Assembly: GCA_015698045.1 (NCBI GenBank)
Contig: BLAL01000239.1
Coordinates: 248,001 to 312,000 of the forward strand
Source: Rhizophagus clarus
Taxonomy: Eukaryota; Glomeromycota; Glomeromycetes; Glomerales; Glomeraceae
Length of the DNA stretch: 64,000 nt
Direction: 5' to 3'
Shown here: positions 12,010 through 24,195 of the stretch, piece after piece
How the letters are laid out: every line of letters begins with the position of its first letter
Numbering within the stretch: the stretch's first letter is position 1
Translations under genes and position numbers: made by a program
The notes under the pieces: model-generated
Databases searched by the model: none
The model's input: the letters and a program-made list of their open reading frames with translations, nothing else
What the model was told of the DNA's origin: nothing

Positions 12010-15000
12010 ATGGACGATTCAAATATTTGGGTTGAAGAAGCTATTTCTAAAAAGCATGTTAAATTTATGAATATAAAGATTTTCATAATATTCAAAAAAT
12101 TGGCAATGGTAGCTTTGGAAAAGTCTATCGTGCAAATTGGAAAAATTCGGAACAATATTTTGCATTAAAATCTTTATCTAACCTTGACAACAATACTATA
12201 AAGAATGTCGTCAAGGAGGTGATTATGAAATTATAATGTGTAATATATCTCAATTTATTTAATATTGAGTTAATATACTGTATATATATATACTGTACGT
12301 ATAATTTAGCTTGAAATTCATCGTGAAGTTCAATTTGATAGCAATATTATTAGCTTTTTTGGAGTCACGTATAAAGGTAATAATAAATTATTAAAAATAA
12401 TACCGTATTTAATTAATTTGTAAAACGCATTAATTAAATTATTAATATTATTTTTTTTATTTTTATAATAGAAACTCAAAAGGATCAATTTAAGAAGTAT
12501 TTATTAGTAATGGAGTATGCCGATGGTGGTAATCTTCGAACATATTTAAAGGAAAACAAAAATATTACATGGGAAAATAAATACAAGTTTGCATGTCAGT
12601 TAGCTTGCGCTATATTATGCTTACATGCATGATGAAGACATCATACATTGTGATTTGGTAAGTAATACTCATTATTAAATTATTAATAAATTCTACCTGA
12701 TTATTTAAAATTTCTTTATTATATAATAGCATTCTGGCAATATATTAGTTCATCAAGACAACATTAAATTAACTGATTTTGGATTATCGAAGAAAGTAGG
12801 AATGAAATCCAAGACATATACAACCCAATCTTCTTGTTTTGACGTAACTCCTTATATAGATCCAAAAAAATTAAGGTATCCAAAATATTCTTTAAATAAA
12901 AAGAGTGACGTTTACAGTGTTGGAGTGCTTCTATGGAAGATATCGAGCGGTCATCCGCCATTTGTAAACGAATCGTATCCGTATGATATTAGTTTGGTTT
13001 TGCAGATTTTACAAGGACATAGGGAAACAATCGTCCCGGGCACTCCTATTGATTATTCCAATATTTATACTGGTAAATATAATTTCATTTATTATAAATT
13101 ATAATTATATTATTATCATAAATCTTACATACAATATTTTTAAGAATGTTGGAATGGTGAACCAGATAATAGACCAAATATGGACCGAGTAGTTACTAAA
13201 TTAAGAGCGTTGGTCTCAAACTCAAAAATTATTTCTCAATTATCAAATGTACAGCAACTTAATAGTGTTATATCAAACGAACAACAACTTGATGTTGGTG
13301 TATCAAACGTTAATTATAATTCAATGCATGGGGTATTGTCTGTCGTTATTAATCTTGATAAAACTGATCCTAAGAGTACTATTAATTATGTTTCGCAATA
13401 TAGCCTTGCTATGAATGAGAAGAATTTTGCTCCAACTGATTTAATATCAATCAATGATGACACGTTTGATGATATGAAAAGCTTTCTTATTAAAAATTTA
13501 AGTGATTGGGCAATAAGAATGTCAACTTTAACTGAAGTTGATTTAAGAACTCAATTCACCAAAAAAGACCTATTCGTTGGATTTAATGATGAGACCTTAC
13601 AAAACTTAATTATAGATATAATAAAGAATAATCCTGGAGTAGATAAAAATAAAATTTTAGAAAAATGCAAAGAATGTTTAATTGCGACAGCGTCTTCCGA
13701 TGGGATTGTGAGAGCTGAACGATCGGCTTTAGAACGGGATGAAGTTAATCGATGGAAGCATGTTTATTTTCATCAACAGCATCACGATAATATTTATGAT
13801 TATTTTTCAGCATTATTTGAAAATACGTTTGATGAACCAATTGGAAACTTAGTAATTGTCAACACATTTTCAAGTATTAATGCGGATGTTAATTCTTGTT
13901 TGCGAGAACTTTTAAGCTGTCAAGTAGATAAATTATCAACCTACAAAACTGAGGCACAACTTACAAATAGGGTAAGTTAATGAAATCTGAGATAATGCTT
14001 TTTTAGGTCAATTTATATATACTAATTTATACTACGTAGGTAAACTACTTCTGGTCAGAATCAACTGATCATATGCTGATCCTTCAATGTGACGTAACTA
14101 CCAGCAATGCTGGATCAAGTATTAAGCTAGCTAAATACATTATTGAACAATTCCAAAGTGAATTTTTAACAAAGAAAGAGATTAACCAGATTGAGAAGAG
14201 AATACCCATGAAACATGCATGTATCATTCTTCATATTCACCGGGATCAAGAATTCACTCCGATATCTTTTAACTCCATGTGTGGTTGGAAGCAGGTTACC
14301 ATAGAAACATTGCTAAAAAACGATATTCATACGTCAAATCTTTTGGATGGTTCGTTACCTGAAATTATTAATTCTACTCATTTGTTCGAGAAAATTTTAC
14401 AGCAAGAGATGTTATGGTGTTTATCGTGTATGAAATATCCATCAAATGATAGATCAGTTAATCACATAAAGTAAGTATTTTGATTTAGAGTTCGAATTTT
14501 TAATTCTTTAATGTACATTTTTTCTGATAAACCTTTAAAATTTTAAAATCTAGGATATTGAGTGAAAAAATACTAGATTATCCAAAATTTATAGAATGTC
14601 TCAAAATAAGAATTCTTGAATGGATTGAAGAAAAGTCAACAGACGATTGGAAATATAAAGTCGCGTCAAATAAAAAGATTTTATATCCATACGCTTCATT
14701 TTCTTTAGCACTTCAAGAACATATTAGAACATTAATCAGAATACCAATGGCTAAAATTTTATGTGCTTTAGAAAGATTATCAGCAACAAAAACATTTTTC
14801 TATGTCGAAAACGATAATGAATTATTCGAATTTTGGCAACAGATTTATAAAGATAAGAAAGTTGTTAAAATTGATGATTTATCAGATCCAAAGCCTGATG
14901 GATATATTATACCAGCAGAAAATTTATATAATCTTAAATTTCCTTTTTCATTATATTTTATGAAACAAATTGATAATTTTAAACAATATTATGAGGAAGA

Positions 15001-18000
15001 AATAGGGTAATTACAACAGGACGAAGACAAGGTTGATGTAGTAACTAATGAACTTTATGAATGGGTAATTGAGGATCATTTGAAAGAGTTTATAAAAAAT
15101 ATTCTTACATCAGTTCCACAATTAAGATATCTTCCTCTTGAACAGTATTTTGAGTTATATTTTAATGATTTTATTACCATTATTACAAACGATGTTGGAA
15201 GTGGGAATACAAAAATGTTATCAATAATCTTGAAGCTACTTATGGGTGCCGAAAAAGTGTATCAACCAATACTCCTTCACGTTTATTGGTGGAAGAATGC
15301 TAACGAAGTTTTAGCCCAATTACAATTAGCTCAAATGTCCCCAGTAATAGTTCAAAATATCGAGAACCAAAGAAATGCTATAGTTAAAGGAACTCTAGAA
15401 GAATATCTCGTTAAAGAAGTGACAAAACTAATTTTACAGCGAATTTGTGGAATTTTTGATGGCACAAAAAATTCTCATTTGATTGATAAGTGGCAGCATG
15501 ATGTCGCAAAAATATTTTATCTTGGTAGTAAGATAACACGAACAAAGAATTTTCCCGGTCTCCAATTGTTACATATAGTAAATGATTTAGTTGCGTCGAA
15601 GGCAATTTCTTTAGATAATATTAGAGAAATCATTCTACTTGGTTTAAGTTCAGGCGAACAAGAAGTCCTTACCGAAAATTTTGTTAACACTGTATTCGAT
15701 AAGCTAGATAAATTAGAACAAAACGAAAAAAATTTAATTCAAGAAGATCATTTATCATGAAATGCCTTGCATTAATCCCAATAGAATCAGATATTCGACT
15801 AAATTTCTATGAGAAATTATTTTCGGAAGAACCCTTTCCATTAATGGGTGCAATCATCGAAAGAATCTTTCTTAAAGAAGACTTAGAAAATGAGGATATA
15901 TTCTTTACAGTAATTACAGATTTCGAGGAAGCTTTAGTGCAATCTCCTCGGTTAAATATAATCAATAAGTGTTTAGGAAATTTAGATACAAATATGGCTA
16001 CTTTATGTTGTGATACAATTGAACAGACCTTCTTCATGAACGAAGAATTGGAAAATTTTGCGGATTTTATTGAACCGGCTCTTGAAGCTTTATATAAACA
16101 AGGAATACCCTTATTACAAAAAATAACTTCTATTGCTTTGCTTAAAGAATTCGTTCATCGATTCTGGGATAGTATTATTAAGAAAGATAATAACAATCCT
16201 GACCAAATAGAAGAAGACGATTTTGATAACGATTTTGATATTAACGAGCTACTACTTGATCAAATTAACAGTATTTTGACATTCGATCATCCTTTGATTC
16301 ATTCTCTCAAAATTTACTTTTTAAGAGATTTATGTCGAAGAGATTTTTTAACGGATGATATTATAAAATTTTGTAATGTTCAAAAACATCTTTTACCATG
16401 GCTTAGATCTTTCAGTTGGCAATATATTAAAGAATGTCGATTGTCTTTTAATCCTTATTGTTGTTTACCTGAATATAATGAGGCAGAAAAAGGATTTATG
16501 ATGTTTTATAGTATAGGCAATAAAGCACCTTTCCAAAAATTTGTACAAAACATTAAGAAAAAACCTACCCTAACAGCAAAATTATCTTTATTTGGACTTT
16601 TATTTGTACGTCTTCATGCAATAAGAGCTTCAAGAGAATGGCGATATCCACTATATTCAGAAACACAATCAGCTAAATTTGTGACCAAAGAACTTGCTGG
16701 AATAAATCTTTCAGGTTTATTTAAAGCAATTGTAACAAATCTTTTGTCGAATAAACAACCCTCTCCTTAAAATAAATAGCCCGGAAATTAGCAATACTGA
16801 ATTGCTTATAAAATCCGTTATTGCTCATATTATCATATTTCATGCATCGATTGAGCCGAATTCATCTCAACTGGCAATGTATTTACACAAACCACAAGAT
16901 TGTCAGAACTCGTTTATTTTATCATGTATTTCTGATGTAGAATCAATGGTGTTAAACGCAGTTGCTGTTACTGAAGAAACAGATACAAACAAACTTACAA
17001 GATATATTTGTAAGTGCGGATATAGATATTTAGTCACAAATTACGATGGAGCTGTTACTATTAGTAAATGTTCAAACTGTGAAAATACGATCGGTGGAGC
17101 AAATCAACATCCAGCAGCAGAAAACACTTCAGTAAATGATCAAACAGGATACATTAGAGAACCAGTTAATCAAAATTTGTATTATTCCATCAGATATATG
17201 ACGCCTATATCATATCGTATTTTGCATTTAATTGTTCATGCTCTTATTGGAGCTTCTGTACCTCAAACAGCTCTCGCCTTCCTTCAAAAAAATGATCAAA
17301 CTGCCACAGATTCTGAAGAATATCGTATGGACCATATTAGAAATGATTGGGAAATGTTGAAAACCCTTCTTAATTGCTCAGATACGGTATATATTTAATA
17401 CTTACATACTGTATATATTTTTATTTTATAACTAATAAGGAAATTTTAATTTTAACAGAATTTGGCATTAATGTTCCATTCATTAATTTCTTTGATGATG
17501 GAAAAACCAATATCGAATCAACGAATAACAACATCCGTTGAGCGTGAAGAGTGGGAAATTGAATTCAACAATTATATCGTACCACAAATTAGAAGCGTAA
17601 CTGAAACAGCAACTAATTATCGTATGAAATTAAGCGATGTTCTAAGCAAAAATCAAAAAGGTAACTTAATTGAATGTGAAATCAATCAGACTTTAGTTAT
17701 GGATCAACGATATCGAAGTGATAATTTACCAAATTTATGGAGAACGATTGGAATTGTTAGTTACGATAGTTTTCGTTCTTATTACATGAGCAATACGATA
17801 AGAAACAACGATTATCCATTCCTCTCAATATATTTCAGATATTCTCAGCAATTAGAACTACTAAAACATCTTTTACCTATAGTGAAGTTTGTTCATATTT
17901 TGCATTCCAAACTTGGATACAAGTTAGTAAGGCAAAAAGCAGAAGTAATGACTTTTAGAGAATTTATTGAAAAAGAGTCTAATGGTGGCGAAAATCGCGA

Positions 18001-18896
18001 AATTTTCAATAGTTTGAAAACCGCTTTTGTTAACTTTAAACTTGGTTGGAATACAGTCTTACCTTTTGTAAAGCGATATCAATGTCATGAGCTTCCGAGT
18101 GAAAAACCATATATGTCTTATGTTCTTCCAATTGTTTTTGGTTTAGTTGAACCGAAAGATTCGGGAAATTTTCTTATGCGCAATTTTATATCATTTAATT
18201 AATATACAAAATAAATTCTTACAAGAAGTCATTGAAATTCCACCCAGAACTTGTGAATCTCTTAAATTTTTAGATGCATCGACATTTGATTTCGGATCAT
18301 CAAAAACAAAATCAGAAACACCAAATGGATATTGCCTTCAATCTATGTGTCTAGATCGTGTTTCTATTAAGGACTACGTTGCAAGATGGATGAAATTATC
18401 TTCATTGTCTGCACATGAAGAATTCTCTAAAATTTTAAACATTGATTTACGACTTAAGCATTTAGTAGCTTTGTACGAATTTTTCGAAGAACAAGTTATA
18501 AATATTAAAATTAAATATATTAATGAAAAATATAAGGCTCCATTATCGGCAGACATGAAAATAGCAATACTTAGATCTGTAGATTTTGAACAGCAAGCAA
18601 CGACGGGACGGATGATACCAGCAGATGCGTTCGCTTTAGCCTTAAAAAGGTTCATGTTCCGATTTTTAACCTTAGAAAATCAAAAAGAAATAGAACCATT
18701 ATATATCTATTTACAAGATAGTTCGTTGAATCTTTGGCCGTCCACAATTCCAGAAGAACTTATTGATGAATTATTTCCAGAAAATTTACTAGTGGCTAAT
18801 ATATATTATGCTTACGATTTTACAACGAGAGAGATTGAGGTAAGCAATTTAATTAGTATATACTGTAAATATATGACTTTTTTTTATTTTAATTAA
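12010..18896 (+). pseudogene. protein kinase fused to RNF213-like E3 C-terminal half
   Basis: Predicted exons: 12010-12218, 12310-12376, 12472-12657, 12730-13072, 13145-13971, 14040-14470, 14554-17386 and 17459-18839, all with GT-AG borders. Exons 1-5 encode a TKL-like kinase: G-loop IGNGSFGKVY, ALK lysine, hinge VMEYADGG, IIHCDLHSGN, DFG in LTDFGLSK, and ECWNGEPDNRP. Exon 5 passes without a break from the kinase into a region with RNF213 E3-module character (VIVNTFSSINADVNSCL, then LILQCDVTTSNAG), ending after an RZ-type zinc finger. I see no C3HC4 RING spacing. Lesions: a 1-nt loss near 12066, a CATG duplication at 12624-12631, TAA at 15008, a 1-nt loss near 15750, and 1-nt gains near 16760 and 18167. 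A final exon after 18839 was not found. The fusion is visible directly. The RNF213 family call is from pattern memory. Confidence 0.72.
17003..17101 (+). other. degenerate RZ-type zinc finger in the E3 remnant
   Basis: The segment reads YICKCGYRYLVTNYDGAV, then SKCSNCENTIGG. Spacing of the first Cys pair, the second Cys pair and the terminal IGG matches the RZ finger of RNF213/ZNFX1-type proteins. Family members usually have Cys-Gly in the middle, where this copy has Tyr-Asp (NYDG). His is commonly found where this copy has the Tyr of CGY. In RNF213 this finger is needed for ligase activity, so these changes point to loss of function, in line with the frameshifts elsewhere. Confidence 0.5.
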
Positions 18897-19228
18897 TAAA
18901 TTATTTATTAATTTCTTAAGTAAACGATGGGACCTAAAACTGTCGTTAACAAAAGTTTGCCATGAAAAAGAAATGAATGACGTAAATTTTGATTACTTGT
19001 ATTACTTGTAGAAAATAGTAATTCTTATTTTTATTATTAAATTTATATATTTTAGACATTCTATTAGATTAGTAATCAACAAATAAATATTTCTTTAAAA
19101 GCAATAATTTTAAGTTCTGACGGGCATGCAAAAAATTGTAGAATACTAAAAATTTTCGTACTAGTACGTACGAATATTTTAAACTTTTCGTGCATTGTTT
19201 TTTTTAACATATGAACATAAATTATAAA

Positions 19229-20088
19229 CTACAAAGAATATAAACATCTAAGTTCAATATTTAGCATAACTTCGTTTTCTTTATTAATTGAGTTCATAGA
19301 TGTTCTTACCAAATTTTTAACTCGAATTTCATTATATATATCTTCTAAAAGTAATATTAGCATGCTAAATAAAATTTTCGATGTTCGAAGAGGTCCTATT
19401 TCTGCCAAAACGTTGGTTGTGATTTGAGAATTTGTATCGTGCCGTAATCTTTTTTCTTTATAATTTATAGATGAAGCTTTTCTTTTACATGATGATGTGG
19501 TCTCGGATTTTTGTTATATTCTGCAGCTAAATTAATAAATGTATCAGTATATTTAAATAAATATGTTAATTGCAATATATTAATGCATTACATTTATCTT
19601 TTTACCTTTACGATTTGATGCAATTTGCTTTAACTTTAATGTATGATATGACTGAATTGTCTTGGGTACTTTAATTTTCATCATGCCTTTTTTCACTAAG
19701 GCACTAAAAAAAAAAAAAATTTAAATTAATAATTATAAAAATAATATAAAACATTTAATAACAATATATAGAAGTATATTAACATAAAATAGCTGACATC
19801 AACGTTAACTGTTTTCCTTCTCTATTATTTAAAGCATGGGCTGCTTCTACAGCATTAGTGTTATCTTCTCCAAAAATCTAAATAATATACAAAATGTTTT
19901 TTTTTTTTTTTTTATTATTATTATAAATGCATTATTTATTGATTCATAATGTAAAAGAGAACATATATCAATATTGTATACATTAGAAAAGTAAAATACT
20001 TCACTATATACCAAATTACCAATTTTCTAAAAATATTCTAATCACTAACATTTACCTGATTTTTAATTCCCGTCCAACGCTTTTTTTA
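19229..20088 (-). pseudogene. decayed minus-strand multi-exon gene, family unknown
   Basis: Reading on the minus strand, coding-like blocks with matching splice sites follow each other. The first, near 20085-20056, reads KKRWTGIKNQ then GTAAAT. The next, after an acceptor near 19880, reads IFGEDNTNAVEAAHALNNRE and GKQLTLMSAIL. Then near 19700-19610 comes ALVKKGMMKIKVPKTIQSYH, ending in GTAAAA. After an acceptor near 19530 come AAEYNKNPRPHHHVK and LRHDTNSQITTNVLAEIGPL, ending at TAG 19229-19231. One frameshift lies between HHHVK and LRHDT, and no upstream ATG is visible. It resembles a recurrent AM-fungal repetitive family, but I cannot name a function. Confidence 0.45.
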
Positions 20089-20228
20089 TTTAATTATATA
20101 ATATATCCTGTTTTTATATTTTCAATTATTTTCATTAATTTTAATATTTATTACCATTTAACTAACTACCTACATTTCCCAACTGATAACTGAACTAATT
20201 GATGGACCAAGATATACATTGATAGCCA

Positions 20229-21478
20229 TTATTCTTCGTTTTCTTTGATGCTTTTTGTGCCAAATTTTGTTCTATATAACGTATCCTCTCGATTCTTCTT
20301 TCGTTTGTTATTTTCATTTGGGTCAGAGTCTTCTATCTTCTCTTCACCTAGTCGTTTACTACATGAATCATTTACTCTATAGAATTCAAATATTGCTTTT
20401 TTCGGTTGTTCTTTGGCGGTACTCTCTGATTGATAAGCTGACGTCAACACGTGACTTTGTGGCGCATGATCTATGATAACTTTAGGTTCATTAATTCACT
20501 CGTTATCCATAAGTTTTTCTCTAAACCGTTTGTTCTGTCTATCATGTGTTCTTCAGTTTCAAAGTAAGCTTCGAATATATGGTACTGTTCAAGTGGAGGT
20601 GGCTGTGGTGGCAGAGGTAATGGTGGTGGCGGTCATTCTTCTTGTTCAAGTGGTGGAGGATCCTTGTATTCTAGCTTCGTACACGAACTTTTGTCTTCCA
20701 TTTCTTCAGCCAAATTCTTTCCATCGGCTTGATCTGCTTTCTCTTCCACTATCATCATGTCTATGTTTTCATTTCGTATCGCAGACTTATCACATAAGAA
20801 AAATTAGTAAAATCGATTTAATGAAATATATAACTTATGATACCAAGATTCTATCACGCATTTCTTACCTTCTTCTTCTGTTGAAGGTCTCTTTCTCTCG
20901 AGCTCTAATGGACAACGAGAAAGTATATTCAATATTATTAACAAATGTGATGACGAAAATATATATTAGACTGCAAGTTTCTTGTTCGAAGGGTGAAAAA
21001 TTGGGAGACACCTTATCAGTGGTGACAGCAACGATGCTAATGTTATCTTCCTCCTTAGGTTTATAACCATCTTGAAAATTTTTTATAAAGAACCTGAATG
21101 TAAAACAGCAATATTACGCAACACAATCAACACAACCAAAAGAAAAACTGTGTCTGGTTGCCATAGGATCCATTATCCAAAGATAAGATCGATTAACCGC
21201 TTGGTCTTAATGTAATTAAGGTGTATTTAAGTTCCTCTATCCAGATTTTTCATAATCACACCTCCAAGGTCTCCAATATCCTCTTCAGTATAATTATGGT
21301 TAAGCTTACTATCATCGACATCACCTTGCCAAAGCTTCAGTACGTTAGAATCTCTAAAACATTCCTTTGTGAGAGATAAGCTTCACAAGATGTCCAACTT
21401 TTAGTTGTTTAAGTGAAATTTTTTTACCAAAAATTTCGAAAAATTTCTTATTATCATTGTCATTTTCATTTTTGTAAA
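20229..21478 (-). pseudogene. decayed minus-strand gene with CR-like header and Pro-rich part
   Basis: On the minus strand the 5' part (21478-21240) reads KKISLKQLKVGHLVKL, then, after a frameshift, DSNVLKLWQGDVDDSKLNHN and EEDIGDLGGVIM. The LKLW word in this setting resembles the ubiquitin-like header of Crinkler-type proteins. Further down are an acidic segment ending KDPPPLEQEE with a TGA, a proline block PPPPLPLPPQPPPLEQ, and a last 73-codon frame (20450-20229) with the basic word NNKRKKNRED. A GT donor near 20868 and other shifts break the reading. Whether the header and the Pro-rich part belong to one gene is uncertain. Confidence 0.4.
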
Positions 21479-21490
21479 CTTCCACCTGGA

Positions 21491-21612
21491 CAATGATGGC
21501 TATGCTTATAAGTCCAATAAAATTGACTTTTACTGGACTTATAAAATTATTAAGTCCAATAGTCCAGTTGACGGAATCTTTATAAGTCCAATTGGTCCAA
21601 TAGCCATCACTG
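21491..21612. mobile_element. 122-bp hAT-type MITE with 8-bp target duplication
   Basis: The ends are CAATGATGGCTAT on the left and, reversed, CAGTGATGGCTAT on the right, a 13-bp terminal inverted repeat with one mismatch. The element is flanked by CACCTGGA at 21483-21490 and again at 21613-21620, a perfect 8-bp duplication. Eight-bp duplications and ends of the CAGTGATGG form are typical of hAT transposons. The inside has repeats of AAGTCCAAT and no protein. It sits just upstream of the minus-strand CR-like header. Confidence 0.85.
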
Positions 21613-21999
21613 CACCTGGAAAATGTAATCATTATATAGAGAAACAATTGTACGATTCAACCATTTTGATTATATTTCTGTAATGATAAAATGATATTTG
21701 AGAGAAAGTATTTTTATGATATTTGTGAGAAGTATTTTAATGATATATGATATGATATTTGAGAGAAATGAACCTTAAGATAGTTTGAGGGTATATACAT
21801 CTCTTATATACCTTTCTGAATACATCATGACTAATAAACTTTTGGTGGCTTGTAGTATACTTATACTTTGACAAAAAATTAATCATATAGAAAAATCAGA
21901 GTATTTATTAAAATCTTTGTGATGTACTGTACCAACAGTATTATCACGTGATTAATACGTGTAACAATTTAAAAATCATTTTAAAACAAATTTATTCTT

Positions 22000-22570
22000 T
22001 TGAAATTTTATTTAATTCTTCCAAAACATTCTCTGGAGGAATTCTGTGAGATTTATATTTTTTTATGGCATGCTCCGTAAATTTTCCATCAATACCTTTT
22101 CTATAAAGGTCCATATAACGCTAACATTTTCTTGAGAACTTTTTAATAATTGTTAAGTTTACCGAATCAAGACTTTCAGGAACAATTTTTTGTAATCCCT
22201 CCCATGAATAATCACAATTTTCACGTGAATATCTTTTGGTGGCACCCCAATACCTCTCAATGAAGTTTAATTCGCAGTGAAATTTAGGGAAAAAAATGCA
22301 TTTATGTCCTGCATTTTCAATTAATTCTTCAATAACACTTTTTGAGCGATAAAATCTGGTTCCAAAGATATTACTCGACGTGCACAACAGATAGTTCTTG
22401 AAATATCTTGAATCTTTTCTTTGCATTCTTTGCATTCTTTGCAATCTAATATTAATCCTCCAGGTGGCCATTTTTTACGCTCTATTAATACTTGTTTAAT
22501 TCCCTTAGGTTAACCACGATGTTTCTCATCATGATATGTTATTGGAAAAACCACATATCGGCCGATTTTT
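22000..22570 (-). pseudogene. DDE transposase C-terminal remnant (Tc1/mariner-IS630 type)
   Basis: On the minus strand the reading contains YHDEKHRG, a stop, PKGIKQVLIERKKWPPGGL, a frameshift, then KFHCELNFIERYWGATKRYS and about 60 further residues to the stop near 22000. The ELNFIE-x2-W motif carries the third acidic residue of the catalytic triad in the Tc1/mariner-IS630 DDE fold. The first two catalytic Asp regions are missing, and I see no terminal repeats. Repeated AAAGAATGC units (about 22430) lie inside the frame. Confidence 0.65.
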
Positions 22571-22603
22571 GAATCACAAAATGATCAAAAAATATTTTTT
22601 TTT

Positions 22604-22657
22604 TGTCTTTTTACGTAAAATAATTTTTTTTTTTTTTTTTGCCAACGTAAAAAGACA
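22604..22657. repeat. short perfect inverted repeat around a T-run
   Basis: TGTCTTTTTACGT at 22604-22616 is matched by its exact reverse complement at 22645-22657, with a T-rich loop between. It could be a small fold-back element or a slippage product. No function is implied. Confidence 0.5.
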
Positions 22658-22779
22658 GAACTATTTTTTTACCAAATCATCCGAACAATTACAAGATCCA
22701 CCAAATGCAATATTAAGTTATGTACTCAAAAGAGAATCAACTAACTACAAGAGGCATTCGTGTTTAAACTAACAAAAAT

Positions 22780-23700
22780 GTCAAATATGGGTAAGTTTAT
22801 TTTATTTCACTTTGTTTTATTTCGGTTTGCTTATTGTAATCAATTTCTTTGTTCATTAGGACGGAATGTAAATATCCGTTGGAGTAGGTTTTAAAAAACG
22901 TTTTAAAGACTTTCATTTTTTTAAAACAATGTTTCTATTAACTTTTTTATTATTTTGCAGGAAAAAGTTCGGTTGGGAATAGGCGTCAGTCTACATGACA
23001 GGCCCAGGGCGGAGAATTTTTTTTTAAAGAATTTGTAAATTCTCTTCGGCTTCAATATCTGGGTAAGTTTGTGCGATAAAGTTTTATATCAACTTATTTT
23101 TCTTAAAATGTCCTTACGTTTCTTTTTAATTTTTTGTTAGAATCGCCGGATTTACAATTTTGGACGGGAAATGGATGAGTTTCGTAATGGACGTTACGAA
23201 ACTTGAAATTTTTTTTTAATTTATTTAACAAAGACGTATTCTAACGTTTCTTCTCTTCTTCTGTAAGATCAGATTTTATTCCGGGTAACTGGGGAATGGG
23301 TAGGTCTCGTGTAGAGAGTTACGAAACTTGAATTTATTTTTAATTTATTTAACAGAAACGTTAATGATGTCTCTTTTTTTTTGTAGATTCAAGACTTTTA
23401 TTCTGGATAACAGTAGGTCTAATTGACTTATCGTCTTTAATTAGTCGTAGCAATTTCGAATTTTACGAGAGGCATTAATACAATTCGGATTTCTATAAGT
23501 CGCTCTAGAAACAGACATATAAAGGGATTGAAGACAGGTGAATTTCGCAACGAACGTTATGAACTTTTATTTTTTTTGTAGAATCAGGTTTTTATTCTGG
23601 ATAATTGAAGGTGGGCGCTAAGTTTCGTAACAAATGTTGCGTAACTTCTGTAATTTATTTAATAATAACGTTTCTTCTTTTATCTTTTATCTTCTTTGAT
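22780..23700 (+). repeat. second tandem array with splice-like borders
   Basis: Units near 23150, 23268, 23385 and 23583 each carry a TTTATTTAACA..CGTTTCT stretch, a pyrimidine tract, a GTAG/GTTAG or GTAAG junction, and a block related to TTTTATTCTGGATAA followed by GGTAAG/GGTAGG-like words and a CGTTACGAAACTT stretch. The flanking wording AACGTTTCT plus TTTTGTA is shared with the array at 4565-5545, although the central block differs. GT..AG-bordered stretches also occur upstream (22791-22860). No continuous protein results. Confidence 0.6.
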
Positions 23701-24190
23701 TTTCTAATGTAAGTTTATTAGCTTTTTTGACGATTATTGAAGATTTGAATCTTTATCTATTTTTACTATGTGTAAAAAGCCACTGAACTAAGAGGGATGA
23801 TGTTGGTAAAAATTCTTGAAGCTTTAAAAAATATACTAATAACAAAAAAAATGCTATAAAATAAATAATTTAAAATAAATTCTATATAATAGATTAAACG
23901 TAATCGTAATCTAAAATTAAATAAATTAATAAATAAAATTTTTATATAATAATATTGTTTTTTAAAAAAAAAATGTTGAATCACATAAAACTTTATTAGA
24001 ATTAATTTGGATTACATAGTAATCGCAACGTAATACTCCCATCCATAATTAATATAAATTATATATATATCCTAAAATTAACTATAAAACAAAAATAAAA
24101 TAAAAATCATAATAAAACAATGAAATGGTCATTATAAAATGTCCTGAGAACTGTATCCATTATAAAAATCCACAATTAATGGTTCATTTC
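23700..24190. other. AT-rich spacer, no gene
   Basis: Runs of A, T and TA words. A 72-codon minus-strand frame here is hydrophobic low-complexity reading of AT repeats and is not supported as a gene. Confidence 0.4.
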
Positions 24191-24195
24191 AAGTC

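Noticed and set aside
20473..21066. Plus-strand frame of 197 codons
   Set aside because: It lies opposite the minus-strand Pro-rich and acidic blocks, which carry the more protein-like composition and a splice donor. The plus reading is Val/Leu/Ser-rich shadow.
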